Program-made: the position numbers and the translations under genes
In this document: piece by piece, positions 1 through 6,420 of the stretch
How the letters are laid out: every line of letters starts with the position of its first letter
Numbering within the stretch: position 1 is the stretch's first letter
Notes under the pieces: model-generated
Told to the model about the DNA's origin: nothing
The model's input: only the letters and a program-made list of their open reading frames with translations
Databases searched by the model: none
Assembly (NCBI GenBank): GCA_002440065.1
Contig: DJRK01000024.1
Location: 10,467-17,734, forward strand
Reading direction: 5' to 3'
From: Atopobium sp. UBA6362
Lineage (GTDB): Bacteria > Actinomycetota > Coriobacteriia > Coriobacteriales > Atopobiaceae
DNA: 7,268 nucleotides

Positions 1-38
1 TGGTACGGAACCGGGGCGAACCGGGCAATCAGAGGACG

Positions 39-410
39 TTACTCCTCAGACCCCTCAGCCTCGAGGTTGAGGTCGATGCGCGGCGCGTCGGCCCACAGCT
101 TCTCCAGACGATAAAAATCGCGCGTCTCTGGATCGAAGACATGCACGACGACCGAGCCGTAGTCCACGAGTACCCAGTGCGAGGCCTCGCGGCCCTCGCA
201 GGAAGTCGGGCGCACGCCGCAGTTCTGGAAGACCTTCTCGCGGATCTCGTCTACGATGGCGTCAACCTGACGGTTGTTCGCGCCGTTGCAGATGAGGAAA
301 TAGTCGCAGACATCGGTCGTGCCGATAAGGTCGATGAGGACGAGGTCGGTCGCCTTCTTGGAATCGGCGGCGACGGCGGCCACGCGGGCGATGTCGAGGG
401 AAGTTGCCAT
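39..410 (-). CDS. rsfS: Ribosomal silencing factor RsfS (Iojap/YbeB family)
   Basis: RsfS binds uL14 on the 50S subunit and blocks joining to the 30S, lowering translation when nutrients are short (known for the family). The 123-residue protein shows the whole single domain: TDLVLIDL at 21-28, CDYFLICNG at 35-43, CEGREASHWVLVDYGSVVVH at 71-90, and the closing FYRLEKLW at 99-106, followed by a short acidic tail ending GSEE. Length fits the family (about 105-125). I chose the ATG at 410 because AGGAG lies 4 nt before it. A TTG at 428 would add six residues (MNIRRN) but overlaps the yqeK stop and would place the Shine-Dalgarno inside the gene. It starts 14 nt after yqeK and is the last gene seen in the run; it ends in TAA. 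The family call is very secure. Confidence 0.96.
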   Translation of the reverse strand: MATSLDIARVAAVAADSKKATDLVLIDLIGTTDVCDYFLICNGANNRQVDAIVDEIREKVFQNCGVRPTSCEGREASHWVLVDYGSVVVHVFDPETRDFYRLEKLWADAPRIDLNLEAEGSEE

Positions 411-414
411 GTTT

Positions 415-419
415 CTCCT
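415..419 (-). promoter_or_regulatory. Ribosome binding site that fixes the rsfS start
   Basis: AGGAG lies 4 nt upstream of the ATG at 410. It falls between the yqeK stop codon and this ATG, so it supports ATG 410 over the in-frame TTG at 428, which has no comparable site. Confidence 0.75.
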
Positions 420-424
420 AATAT

Positions 425-1099
425 TCAATGGATGGAGCCATGCCGCCCAAAGCGCTGGGCAGCAAGCGAATTGTATATCTCAATGGTACCAACATGCAGG
501 TAACGCCCGCCCTCGAGGACGTAAACGATCCCACCCACAAAAGAGTTCCAAAAAACGTCGTCGAGGGGCGCATGGCCGACGAGCGAGCGCGTCTCCTCGA
601 TGCCCGCGCTCGAGGGGCGCAGCGGCTCGATGCCGTCGGCGACGAAGATCACCTCGTCGAGGGGCGTCATTTCCTTAGCGGCGGTCGTATGGACCTCAAT
701 CGCCCGGAACACCTCGGGCGGGAGCTCGGGGTAGAGGTCGGGCAGCTCCTTGGCGGCGACGATACCGTGCAGCAGGGGCTTCACGTCTTCGTACGATGCC
801 CCGCCAAAGTCGAGGTCGAGCTTCTTTGCGCGTGAGATGAGCTCATCGTCGGGCAGGACCTTGTCCCAGTCATGGAGAAGACCAGCCACGCGGGCGTAGA
901 AGGGGTCGACGCCATAGAGAAGGGCAAGGCGCTCGGCCGTCTCGGCGACCGAGATGGAGTGGGCGAGGCGCTTGGGCTTGGGCGCGAGCTGGACCGCGAC
1001 GTCCGCCTCGATCCGTGCGATCAGCGCGATTTGCGAGGGGGTGTAGCACGCGCGCGGCATGCGCTTATCGGCTTTATGTGCTTCGGGTTTCTTGCTCAT
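425..1099 (-). CDS. yqeK: HD-domain YqeK-like protein, predicted Ap4A hydrolase (symmetrical)
   Basis: The 224-residue protein carries an HD-type metal-dependent phosphohydrolase domain. The expected metal ligands are visible: H47 (RLAHSISVAE), the H76-D77 pair (GLLHDWDK), H111 (PLLHGIVAA), H137 (EVHTTA) and D155 (FVADGIEP). This spacing matches YqeK, which cleaves diadenosine tetraphosphate to two ADP in Bacillus and relatives; activity here is inferred. The first 20 or so residues are basic, not conserved in my reading, and precede the domain. The start at 1099 is 3 nt after the nadD stop (TAG CCC ATG), and the nearest AGGAG is 17 nt away, so initiation probably relies on coupling to nadD. 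An internal ATG at 1060 (M14) is an alternative start. Adjacency to nadD is typical, and the two are fused in some Firmicutes and mollicutes. A general HD phosphohydrolase is the fallback call. Confidence 0.92.
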   Translation of the reverse strand: MSKKPEAHKADKRMPRACYTPSQIALIARIEADVAVQLAPKPKRLAHSISVAETAERLALLYGVDPFYARVAGLLHDWDKVLPDDELISRAKKLDLDFGGASYEDVKPLLHGIVAAKELPDLYPELPPEVFRAIEVHTTAAKEMTPLDEVIFVADGIEPLRPSSAGIEETRSLVGHAPLDDVFWNSFVGGIVYVLEGGRYLHVGTIEIYNSLAAQRFGRHGSIH

Positions 1100-1102
1100 G
1101 GG

Positions 1103-1810
1103 CTAGGCGAAAACATCTCCTGTCTGACCAAAATGACGAGGCGTCGCGCCGTAGAGGCGGTGCTTGTGTAGGTACCCGGTCACCGAATCGGGCGTGAGGT
1201 AACGAAGACTCTGTCCCTGGGCGACGCGTTCGCGGAGGTTCGTCGAGGAAATAGCGAGAGCAGGCACCTCAAGATACGTGACGTCGAAGCCAAGCCCCGA
1301 GTCCTCGACGGCCGCCTTCGCGTGCTCGAGGTTGTAACCCGGGCGCGTCGCGGCGACGAGATGGGCGGTCTTGGCGATGTCGACGGCATCGCGCCAGAGG
1401 ACGATCTCGGCGATGGCGTCGGCGCCCGTGATGAAATAGAACTCGACGTTGGAGGGATAAAGCTCGCGGAGGAGGCGCAGGGTATCGGCCGTGTACGTAA
1501 CGCCGTTTCGGTCGATCTCGAACCGGGATGCCAAGAAGTGCGGGTTGTCGGCCGTGGCGAGGAGCGTCATCGCGAAGCGGTCCTCGGCCGAGGTCACGTG
1601 CCGGTCGAGCTTGAACGCAGGGCGGCCCGCAGGCATGAAGACGACGACGTCGAGGTCAAGGTCTCGATACGCCTGTTCGGCCGCCACCAGGTGGCCGTTA
1701 TGGATTGGGTCGAAGGTGCCGCCCATGATGCCCAGCCGATACCGCTTGGAAGGCGTCCCCCCAAGGAGCGGAAGGTCGTACTCGGCGAGTCGCTCGTTGA
1801 GGCCGTTCAT
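1103..1810 (-). CDS. nadD: Nicotinate-nucleotide adenylyltransferase
   Basis: NadD joins nicotinate mononucleotide and ATP to give deamido-NAD, a shared step of de novo and salvage NAD synthesis in the cytosol. The 235-residue protein has the nucleotidyltransferase signature GGTFDPIHNGH at 30-40, where the two histidines bind ATP phosphates. It also has FMPAGRPAFK at 58-67, ITGADA at 127-132 and the ISSTNLR motif at 187-193. It is somewhat longer than usual (about 190-215), owing to about 24 residues before the Rossmann strand and about 15 polar residues after HKHRLYG. The ATG at 1810 overlaps the proA stop as ATGA, with a modest AGGTG just upstream. No later ATG, GTG or TTG occurs before the core, so this start is favoured. 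The frame stays open further upstream inside proA, but that part is not protein-like. The following gene is yqeK, 3 nt away. Confidence 0.97.
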   Translation of the reverse strand: MNGLNERLAEYDLPLLGGTPSKRYRLGIMGGTFDPIHNGHLVAAEQAYRDLDLDVVVFMPAGRPAFKLDRHVTSAEDRFAMTLLATADNPHFLASRFEIDRNGVTYTADTLRLLRELYPSNVEFYFITGADAIAEIVLWRDAVDIAKTAHLVAATRPGYNLEHAKAAVEDSGLGFDVTYLEVPALAISSTNLRERVAQGQSLRYLTPDSVTGYLHKHRLYGATPRHFGQTGDVFA

Positions 1811-3066
1811 CGCACCTGACCGTCCCCGCGAATCTGGTACTTGGTCGTCGTGAGCGCAGAGGCGCCCATGGGGCCGCGCGCATGGAGCTTCTGGGTCGAG
1901 ATGCCGATCTCTCCCCCGAGCCCAAAGACACCGCCGTCGGTGAATCGCGTGGACGCGTTGACGTACACGGCGGCAGCGTCGACCCCGGCGAGGAAGCGCT
2001 CGGAAGCCGCGTAGGACTCGCAGACGATGGCCTCGGAATGGCGCGTACCATAGCGGTTGATGTGGGAAATCGCCTCGTCCACGCCCTCGACGCACTTCAC
2101 GCTCATCTTGAGGTCAAGGTACTCGCGGCCCCAGTCGTCCTCGGTCGCGGCGGCCATCGGAACCCCGGCCGCATCCGCGCATTCGCGGGCAAGGGGGTCG
2201 CCCACGAGCTCGACGCCCTTCTCGGCAAGCGCCTTGAGTACCGGGGGAAGCAGGCGAGAGGCGGCGCAGCGATCAACCAGAAGGGACTCCGCCGAGTTGC
2301 AGGTCCCGGGGCGGGAGGTCTTTGCGTTCACGGTAATCGAGACGGCCTTGGCAGTATCGGCGGATTCATGCAGGTAGATATGGCAGTTGCCTGTGCCGGT
2401 CTCGATGACGGGGACCTTTGCCCCCTCGACGCACGCGCGGATAAGGCCCGCCCCGCCGCGCGGGATAAGGACGTCGATGACGCCGATGGCCTCGAGGAGC
2501 TCCGAGGTCTGGGAATGGGACGCATCGTCGTCGACGTAGACGACCGAGTCGGGGGAAAACCCGAGCTCTGCGCAGGCACGGCGGCAAGCAGCCACGATCG
2601 CGCGGCAGGACTCGCTGGCAGCAGAACCACCTTTGAGCACGCAGGCGTTGCCGGAGCGCATGCAGAGCGCGAAGGCGTCGGCGGTGACGTTCGGCCTCGC
2701 CTCGTAGATGATGGCCACCACGCCAAGGGGGACCGTGACCTTCTCGATACGCAGGCCGTCCGCCGTGGTCGAGCCGTCGACCACGCGGTTGAGCGGGTCA
2801 TCTTGGGAGGCGACCTCGTCCATCGCCGCGGCGATGGAGGCCACGCGCCCGGGCGTAAGCAGAAGACGGTCGATCAAAGGATCTGCCATGCCCGCCTCGC
2901 GGGCGCGCTGCACATCGCGGGCATTGGCGCCGACGATCTCGCCGGCGCCTTCGCGAAGCAGCTCTGCCGCACGCCGAATCACGTTCGAACGCTGGGAGGC
3001 GCTTGCGCACGCAAGGGACGGGGCGCTCTCGCACGCCCTTCTCGCTTTATCGATCGCCTCTCCCAT
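1807..3066 (-). CDS. proA: Gamma-glutamyl phosphate reductase (proline synthesis, step 2)
   Basis: ProA reduces L-glutamyl 5-phosphate with NADPH to glutamate semialdehyde, which cyclises to pyrroline-5-carboxylate. At 419 residues it is full length. It shows the aldehyde-dehydrogenase-like fold: cofactor region VPLGVVAIIYEARPN at 112-126, LKGGSAA at 144-150, VIETGTGNCHIY at 220-231, and the catalytic Cys256 in TSRPGTCNSAE. The C-terminal family signature FTDGGVFGLGGEIGIS is at 375-390, followed by HARGP. The ATG at 3066 has AGGAG 6 nt upstream and follows proB by 15 nt; its stop overlaps nadD as ATGA. The unstable acyl phosphate from ProB is thought to be passed directly to ProA, which fits the adjacency. 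A proC gene for the last step is not in the window. No truncation or missing key residue is seen. Confidence 0.98.
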   Translation of the reverse strand: MGEAIDKARRACESAPSLACASASQRSNVIRRAAELLREGAGEIVGANARDVQRAREAGMADPLIDRLLLTPGRVASIAAAMDEVASQDDPLNRVVDGSTTADGLRIEKVTVPLGVVAIIYEARPNVTADAFALCMRSGNACVLKGGSAASESCRAIVAACRRACAELGFSPDSVVYVDDDASHSQTSELLEAIGVIDVLIPRGGAGLIRACVEGAKVPVIETGTGNCHIYLHESADTAKAVSITVNAKTSRPGTCNSAESLLVDRCAASRLLPPVLKALAEKGVELVGDPLARECADAAGVPMAAATEDDWGREYLDLKMSVKCVEGVDEAISHINRYGTRHSEAIVCESYAASERFLAGVDAAAVYVNASTRFTDGGVFGLGGEIGISTQKLHARGPMGASALTTTKYQIRGDGQVR

Positions 3067-3081
3067 ACGGGTCTCCTCTCC

Positions 3082-4194
3082 CTAGAAAACGAGCAGCTCG
3101 TCGCGATGCACGGCGGGCACGGCCGCCTCCTCGCCGAGGAAACGGGCAATGACGTCGAGCTTGAGGCCGTGGACGCGCCTCATGTCCTCCGAGGAGTATC
3201 TCACGATGCCGCGCCCGATAAGCTCGCCGGCGGGATTCGTAACGTTCACGACCTCGCCCGAATCGAAGTCGCCCTCAACCGCACGCACGCCGACGGGAAG
3301 TATGGAGGCGCCATGGGCAAGAACCGCCTCGGTGGCCCCTTCATCGAGCGAGATGGCACCTTTGACGACCTCGGCAAGGCCGATCCAAAGCTTGCGCCCG
3401 CGCTCGGGAGAGGCGTCCTGGGGCGGCTCGAACCGCGTGCCGACGCCCTCCCCCGCCGCCACCTCAAGAAGGACCCCGGGTCGGCGCCCCTCGCAGATGA
3501 CCGTGGGTATGCCGGCGGCCATCATCGCGCGCGCAGCGCGGACCTTGGAGGACATGCCGCCCGTGCCGAACGAGCTCGCGGAGTCGCCGGCCATCGAGCT
3601 CACAGCGCCGTCCACCTGCGTCACCAGCGGGATGAGCGTGGCGGAAGGGTCGGTCTGCGGGTTCGCCGTGTACAGGCCGTCGACGTCGGACATGATGACG
3701 TACAGGTCGGCCGAAACGAGGCCGCTCACGATGGCACCGAGCATGTCGTTGTCGCCGAAGGTGAACTCGGCGACCGACACGGTGTCGTTCTCGTTCACGA
3801 CGGGGACGGCCCCCAGCTCCAGAAGGCGCATGAGGGTGTTGCGCGCGTTGAGGTAGCCGTCGCGGTCCACGACGTCGCGCCTGGTAAGGAGTACCTGGGC
3901 ACAAGGCACGCCGCGCTCGCGCAGTACCTCAGCGTAGGCCTCGGTGAGCGCGGCCTGGCCCGCGGCGGCGCAGGCTTGGAGGCTCGCGATGTCATGGGGC
4001 TTCTCGGCGAAACCGAGGACGTCGCGGCCTGCGGCCGCCGCGCCGGAAGAGACGATGCAGACCTTCAGGCCGCGGTCGCGAAGCTCGCAGACCTGGTCAC
4101 AGAGGGACCGGATGAACGGCTTGTCGAGGCTCCCCTCGGAGTCGACGAGCGTCGAGGAGCCGATCTTGAAGACGACGAGTCCACCGGGGGCCAT
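3082..4194 (-). CDS. proB: Glutamate 5-kinase with C-terminal PUA domain (proline synthesis, step 1)
   Basis: ProB phosphorylates L-glutamate with ATP, the committed and normally proline-inhibited step. The 370-residue protein has an amino acid kinase domain at about 5-255: phosphate loop KIGSSTL at 10-16, VSSGA at 48-52, NENDTV at 134-139, FGDND at 146-150, SDVDGLY at 169-175 and GTGGM at 210-214. A PUA domain follows at about 268-355, as in the long form of the enzyme (about 365-375 residues). The ATG at 4194 overlaps the obgE stop as TAATG. Purine-rich stretches (GAGGAGG, then GGAG) in the obgE end provide a ribosome site, and coupling to obgE is likely. proA follows after 15 nt. Feedback inhibition is expected from the family but cannot be judged from sequence here. 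Confidence 0.98.
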   Translation of the reverse strand: MAPGGLVVFKIGSSTLVDSEGSLDKPFIRSLCDQVCELRDRGLKVCIVSSGAAAAGRDVLGFAEKPHDIASLQACAAAGQAALTEAYAEVLRERGVPCAQVLLTRRDVVDRDGYLNARNTLMRLLELGAVPVVNENDTVSVAEFTFGDNDMLGAIVSGLVSADLYVIMSDVDGLYTANPQTDPSATLIPLVTQVDGAVSSMAGDSASSFGTGGMSSKVRAARAMMAAGIPTVICEGRRPGVLLEVAAGEGVGTRFEPPQDASPERGRKLWIGLAEVVKGAISLDEGATEAVLAHGASILPVGVRAVEGDFDSGEVVNVTNPAGELIGRGIVRYSSEDMRRVHGLKLDVIARFLGEEAAVPAVHRDELLVF

Positions 4195-5585
4195 TACTCC
4201 AGCCCCTCCTCGTCGTCCGAGAAGTGCTCGTCCTCGGAGATCTCGGCGAAGTCATCGTGGGAGCCGTCGCCCTCGTACTCGAAGGCGAACCCGAGGATGC
4301 GGATCTCGTCCCCGTCCTGGGCACCCGCGCGGCGGAGCTTGTCGTCGAGGCCGCTGCGGTTGAAGCGGTGCTGGAGGAACGCGACGGCGTCCTCGTTCTC
4401 CCAATCGGTCTGGACCACCATGCGCTCGATGGCGCCGCCGGAGACGCGCCAGACGTTGCGCTCCTCGCGGGAAATGGAGATGGCCTGGTCCCTGCGTTGG
4501 CGGTTCCTCTCCCACGTCTCGGAGAGGTCGCGCTCGGGCTCGGCCTGCTTGAGCTCCTCGCGAAGCTCCGCGACCTCGCCGGCGACCTGGGTCACGAGCT
4601 CGTCGAGGCCCTCGCCCGTCGCGGCGGAGACCGCGAAGAACTCGTGGCCGTCGGCCTCGGCCGCGGCTTTGAGGCGCTCTATCTGCTCCTCGTAGCCGGG
4701 AAGGTCGCACTTGTTCGCGATGACGATCTGGGGCCTCTCGGCAAGCGAGGAGGCGTAGGCCTGAAGCTCGGAGTTGATGGTCCGATAGTCCTCGACGACG
4801 TCACGCTGCTCATAGCCGCCCGTAATGTCGACGACGTGAAGGATAAGGGCCGTGCGCTCGATGTGGCGCAAGAACTGGTGGCCGAGGCCCTTGCCCTCGC
4901 TCGCGCCCTCGATGAGGCCGGGGACGTCTGCGGCCACGAAGGACTTGCCGTTCGAGGCGCGCGCGACGCCGAGGTTGGGGACGAGCGTCGTGAACGGGTA
5001 GTCCGCGACCTTGGGCCGCGCGGCGCTGATGCGGGCGATGATGGAGCTCTTGCCCACGGAAGGCATGCCCACGAGTGCGGCGTCGGCCATGAGCTTCATC
5101 TCGAGCTCGATCCAGTGCTCCTGGGCAGGCTCGCCCTTCTCGGCAAAGGCGGGGGCGCGGCGAACCGAGGTGACGAAGTGGATGTTGCCGCGGCCGCCGT
5201 TGCCGCCGGGCGCCACGACGACGCTCTCCCCCGGCTGCGTCAGGTCGGCGAGCTCATAGAGGGGCTTTTGGGTCTCGGCGTCGAGCTCGCGGACGACGGT
5301 CCCCAAGGGAACGCGGAGCACGAGGTTCGCTCCGTCCGATCCGTGGCGGCGGGCACCCTTGCCGTGCGTGCCGCGCTCGGCCCTGAAGTGGTGCTTGTAG
5401 CGGTAATCGATAAGGGAGGACAGCTGCGCGTCCGCCACGACTACGACGTTGCCGCCGTGGCCGCCGTCGCCGCCGTCAGGACCGCCCTTGGGCACGTAGG
5501 CCTCGCGCCTGAACGACATGCATCCGGCGCCGCCGTCTCCGCCCTTGACGTTGATATGGGAAAGGTCGGTAAAGGTGTTGTCCAC
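4194..5585 (-). CDS. obgE: GTPase Obg/CgtA, 50S ribosome assembly factor
   Basis: Obg is an essential P-loop GTPase that binds the 50S subunit during assembly and responds to ppGpp. The 463-residue protein has three parts. The Gly-rich Obg fold covers about 1-158 (KGGDGGAGC, KGGPDGGDGGHGG). The G domain follows with GMPSVGKSS (173-181, P-loop), PFTT (197-200), DVPGLIEG (220-227), NKCD (291-294) and SAA (320-322). Last is the OCT domain (about 358-436), present in Gram-positive Obg. Residues 436-463 form an acidic tail in which about half the residues are Asp or Glu. The start is GTG at 5585 with AGGAG 6 nt upstream; no better in-frame ATG lies nearby. It overlaps proB by TAATG and follows rpmA after 98 nt that include a terminator, so its expression may be partly uncoupled from the ribosomal protein genes. 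Confidence 0.98.
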   Translation of the reverse strand: MDNTFTDLSHINVKGGDGGAGCMSFRREAYVPKGGPDGGDGGHGGNVVVVADAQLSSLIDYRYKHHFRAERGTHGKGARRHGSDGANLVLRVPLGTVVRELDAETQKPLYELADLTQPGESVVVAPGGNGGRGNIHFVTSVRRAPAFAEKGEPAQEHWIELEMKLMADAALVGMPSVGKSSIIARISAARPKVADYPFTTLVPNLGVARASNGKSFVAADVPGLIEGASEGKGLGHQFLRHIERTALILHVVDITGGYEQRDVVEDYRTINSELQAYASSLAERPQIVIANKCDLPGYEEQIERLKAAAEADGHEFFAVSAATGEGLDELVTQVAGEVAELREELKQAEPERDLSETWERNRQRRDQAISISREERNVWRVSGGAIERMVVQTDWENEDAVAFLQHRFNRSGLDDKLRRAGAQDGDEIRILGFAFEYEGDGSHDDFAEISEDEHFSDDEEGLE

Positions 5586-5591
5586 GTGCTT

Positions 5592-5596
5592 CTCCT
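5592..5596 (-). promoter_or_regulatory. Ribosome binding site supporting the GTG start of obgE
   Basis: AGGAG (within GAGGAGAAG) lies 6 nt before the GTG at 5585. Such a strong, well spaced site makes the GTG the credible start, although it is not an ATG. Confidence 0.8.
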
Positions 5597-5628
5597 CGTG
5601 AGCCGGGCCGCAGGGCCTCGCGTGCTCG

Positions 5629-5664
5629 ATAAAAGAAAGGGACCCCGGCCAGCCGAGGTCCCTT
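5629..5664 (-). terminator. Rho-independent terminator after rpmA, before obgE
   Basis: On the minus strand AAGGGACC (5664-5657) pairs with GGTCCCTT (5644-5637), an 8-bp perfect stem. After one mismatch, CGG/CCG extends it to a CTGG tetraloop. The stem is followed directly by TCTTTTAT, a U-rich tract with one C and one A. It begins 20 nt after the rpmA stop and ends about 43 nt before the obgE start. This is the standard form of an intrinsic terminator for the rplU-rpmA unit. Because no strong promoter is visible between it and obgE, partial read-through is plausible. Confidence 0.85.
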
Positions 5665-5683
5665 GAAACAATGCAGGATTGAT

Positions 5684-5932
5684 TTACGCCTCGCGGACGT
5701 GAACCATGTGCTTAGCGCCCTTGGTGAACTCGACCTTGCCGGCCTTCAGGGCAAAGAGGGTGTAGTCCCTGCCGAGGCCAACGTTCTCGCCCGGGTGGAT
5801 GTGGGTGCCGCGCTGACGAACCAGAATCTCGCCAGCCTTGACGTTCTGGCCGCCGAAGCGCTTGGTGCCGAGTCGCTGAGCCTGAGAATCACGGCCGTTG
5901 CGAGACGAGCCGAGGCCTTTCTTGTGTGCCAT
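5684..5932 (-). CDS. rpmA: 50S ribosomal protein bL27
   Basis: bL27 sits near the peptidyl transferase centre, its flexible N-terminus reaching the P-site tRNA. The 82-residue protein starts MAHKKGLGSSRNGRDS and contains KRFGGQNVKAGEILVRQRG and HPGENVGLGRDYTLFAL, the usual family blocks. It begins directly with the mature-type AHKKG end. The cleavable extension found in many Firmicutes (typically ending near FFA before SKKG) is absent. The matching Prp protease gene, often placed between rplU and rpmA in those bacteria, is also absent here. The ATG at 5932 has TAGGTAG upstream with suitable spacing. It follows rplU after 33 nt and is closed by a terminator. There is nothing unusual in the sequence. 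Confidence 0.99.
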   Translation of the reverse strand: MAHKKGLGSSRNGRDSQAQRLGTKRFGGQNVKAGEILVRQRGTHIHPGENVGLGRDYTLFALKAGKVEFTKGAKHMVHVREA

Positions 5933-5965
5933 AAGAGCTACCTACGTTCTGTGGAAAACTTCGTG

Positions 5966-6274
5966 CTACGCGGGGATCGAAGAAATCTTGATCTTCGTCA
6001 GCTGCTGACGGTGACCGTTGTCACGGTGATAGCGCTTACGCTTCTTGAACTTGAAGACGCGGACCTTCTCGCCCTTGAACTGCTCGACGACCTCGGCCTC
6101 GACCTTCTTGTCCTGGAGAGGGGCAGAGCCAACGACAGTGGACTTGCCGTCGCTGAGGAGCAGGACGGGGAGCTCGACCTTGTCGCCAGGCTGCGCGTCA
6201 AGCTTCTCGACGTCGAGGACGTCGCCTTCGGCAACCTTATACTGCTTGCCACCAGTTGCGATGATTGCGTACAT
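5966..6274 (-). CDS. rplU: 50S ribosomal protein bL21
   Basis: bL21 is a 23S rRNA-binding protein of the large subunit. With the ATG at 6274 the protein is 102 residues and begins MYAIIATGGKQYKV, the canonical start of the family (102-103 residues). The rRNA-binding C-terminal signature is visible at about 77-93, KKRKRYHRDNGHRQQLT. An in-frame ATG at 6289 would add MKGFH, but it has no ribosome site, whereas AAGGG lies 7 nt before ATG 6274. A promoter sits just upstream (6344-6316), giving a leader of roughly 35 nt. rpmA follows after 33 nt, so the two ribosomal protein genes form one unit ended by the terminator at 5664-5629. Confidence 0.99.
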   Translation of the reverse strand: MYAIIATGGKQYKVAEGDVLDVEKLDAQPGDKVELPVLLLSDGKSTVVGSAPLQDKKVEAEVVEQFKGEKVRVFKFKKRKRYHRDNGHRQQLTKIKISSIPA

Positions 6275-6281
6275 GTGGAAA

Positions 6282-6286
6282 CCCTT
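6282..6286 (-). promoter_or_regulatory. Ribosome binding site that fixes the rplU start
   Basis: AAGGG lies 7 nt before the ATG at 6274. It overlaps the codons that would follow the alternative ATG at 6289, so it supports the shorter, family-typical bL21. Confidence 0.7.
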
Positions 6287-6315
6287 CATTGCTGGCGTTA
6301 GTGCAACAGTTCCAA

Positions 6316-6344
6316 ATATTACCCAAGCCGACCTGGCACGTCAA
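6316..6344 (-). promoter_or_regulatory. Sigma70-type promoter for rplU-rpmA
   Basis: On the minus strand TTGACG (6344-6339) and TAATAT (6321-6316) are separated by 17 bp. Each box has five of six consensus bases. Transcription would begin near 6309, giving a leader of about 35 nt before the rplU ATG. It lies in the only sizeable intergenic region, in an AT-richer patch. It is the best promoter seen in the window and fits the start of a highly expressed ribosomal protein unit. Confidence 0.8.
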
Positions 6345-6358
6345 CGGAGCAATGAGAC

Positions 6359-6403
6359 ACCTGTAGGTTCCCACCGGGGAAACGGTAGTAGAAACCGCGA
6401 GGT
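6359..6403 (-). repeat. Structured intergenic unit 2 (stem-loop), upstream of the rplU promoter
   Basis: This is a 45-nt unit on the minus strand starting ACCTCGCGGTTTC and ending TACAGGT. It folds in three tiers. ACCT (6403-6400) pairs with AGGT (6362-6359); GGTTTC (6396-6391) pairs with GGAACC (6371-6366) with one U-G; TACCG (6387-6383) pairs with CGGTG (6376-6372) around a TTTCCC loop. It ends 14 bp upstream of the -35 box. It resembles the unit at 6421-6464 at both ends. Function is unknown: it could be a 3' UTR or leader structure, or a protein-binding DNA site. Confidence 0.5.
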
Positions 6404-6420
6404 CGCTGAGCGTCAAGTCA

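Noticed and set aside
1..38. GAACCGGG direct repeat (8-15 and 18-25) and a minus-strand ending resembling a tRNA CCA end
   Set aside because: There are only 38 nt between the rsfS stop and the window edge, no inverted arm for a terminator, and the T-arm does not pair, so neither a tRNA nor a terminator can be supported.
1811..2095. N-terminal extension of nadD into proA (330-residue reading)
   Set aside because: The added part is arginine-rich and not protein-like, overlaps proA in another frame, and the ATGA junction at 1810 gives a normal NadD.
1882..4695. Very long plus-strand open frame (937 codons) opposite proA, proB and obgE
   Set aside because: It lies antisense to three well-recognised genes, its translation is low-complexity (G/A/R/D/V/L rich) with no family motif, and such open antisense frames are common in GC-rich coding DNA.
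5600..5620. GGCC/GGCC small inverted repeat just upstream of the obgE ribosome site
   Set aside because: A 4-bp stem in GC-rich DNA is expected by chance and has no U-tract or other support.
4224..5666. Plus-strand open frame of 480 codons opposite obgE
   Set aside because: It is a mirror of obgE codon bias, made of runs of L, A, G, V, D and E, without a recognisable domain and with no sign of a gene start.
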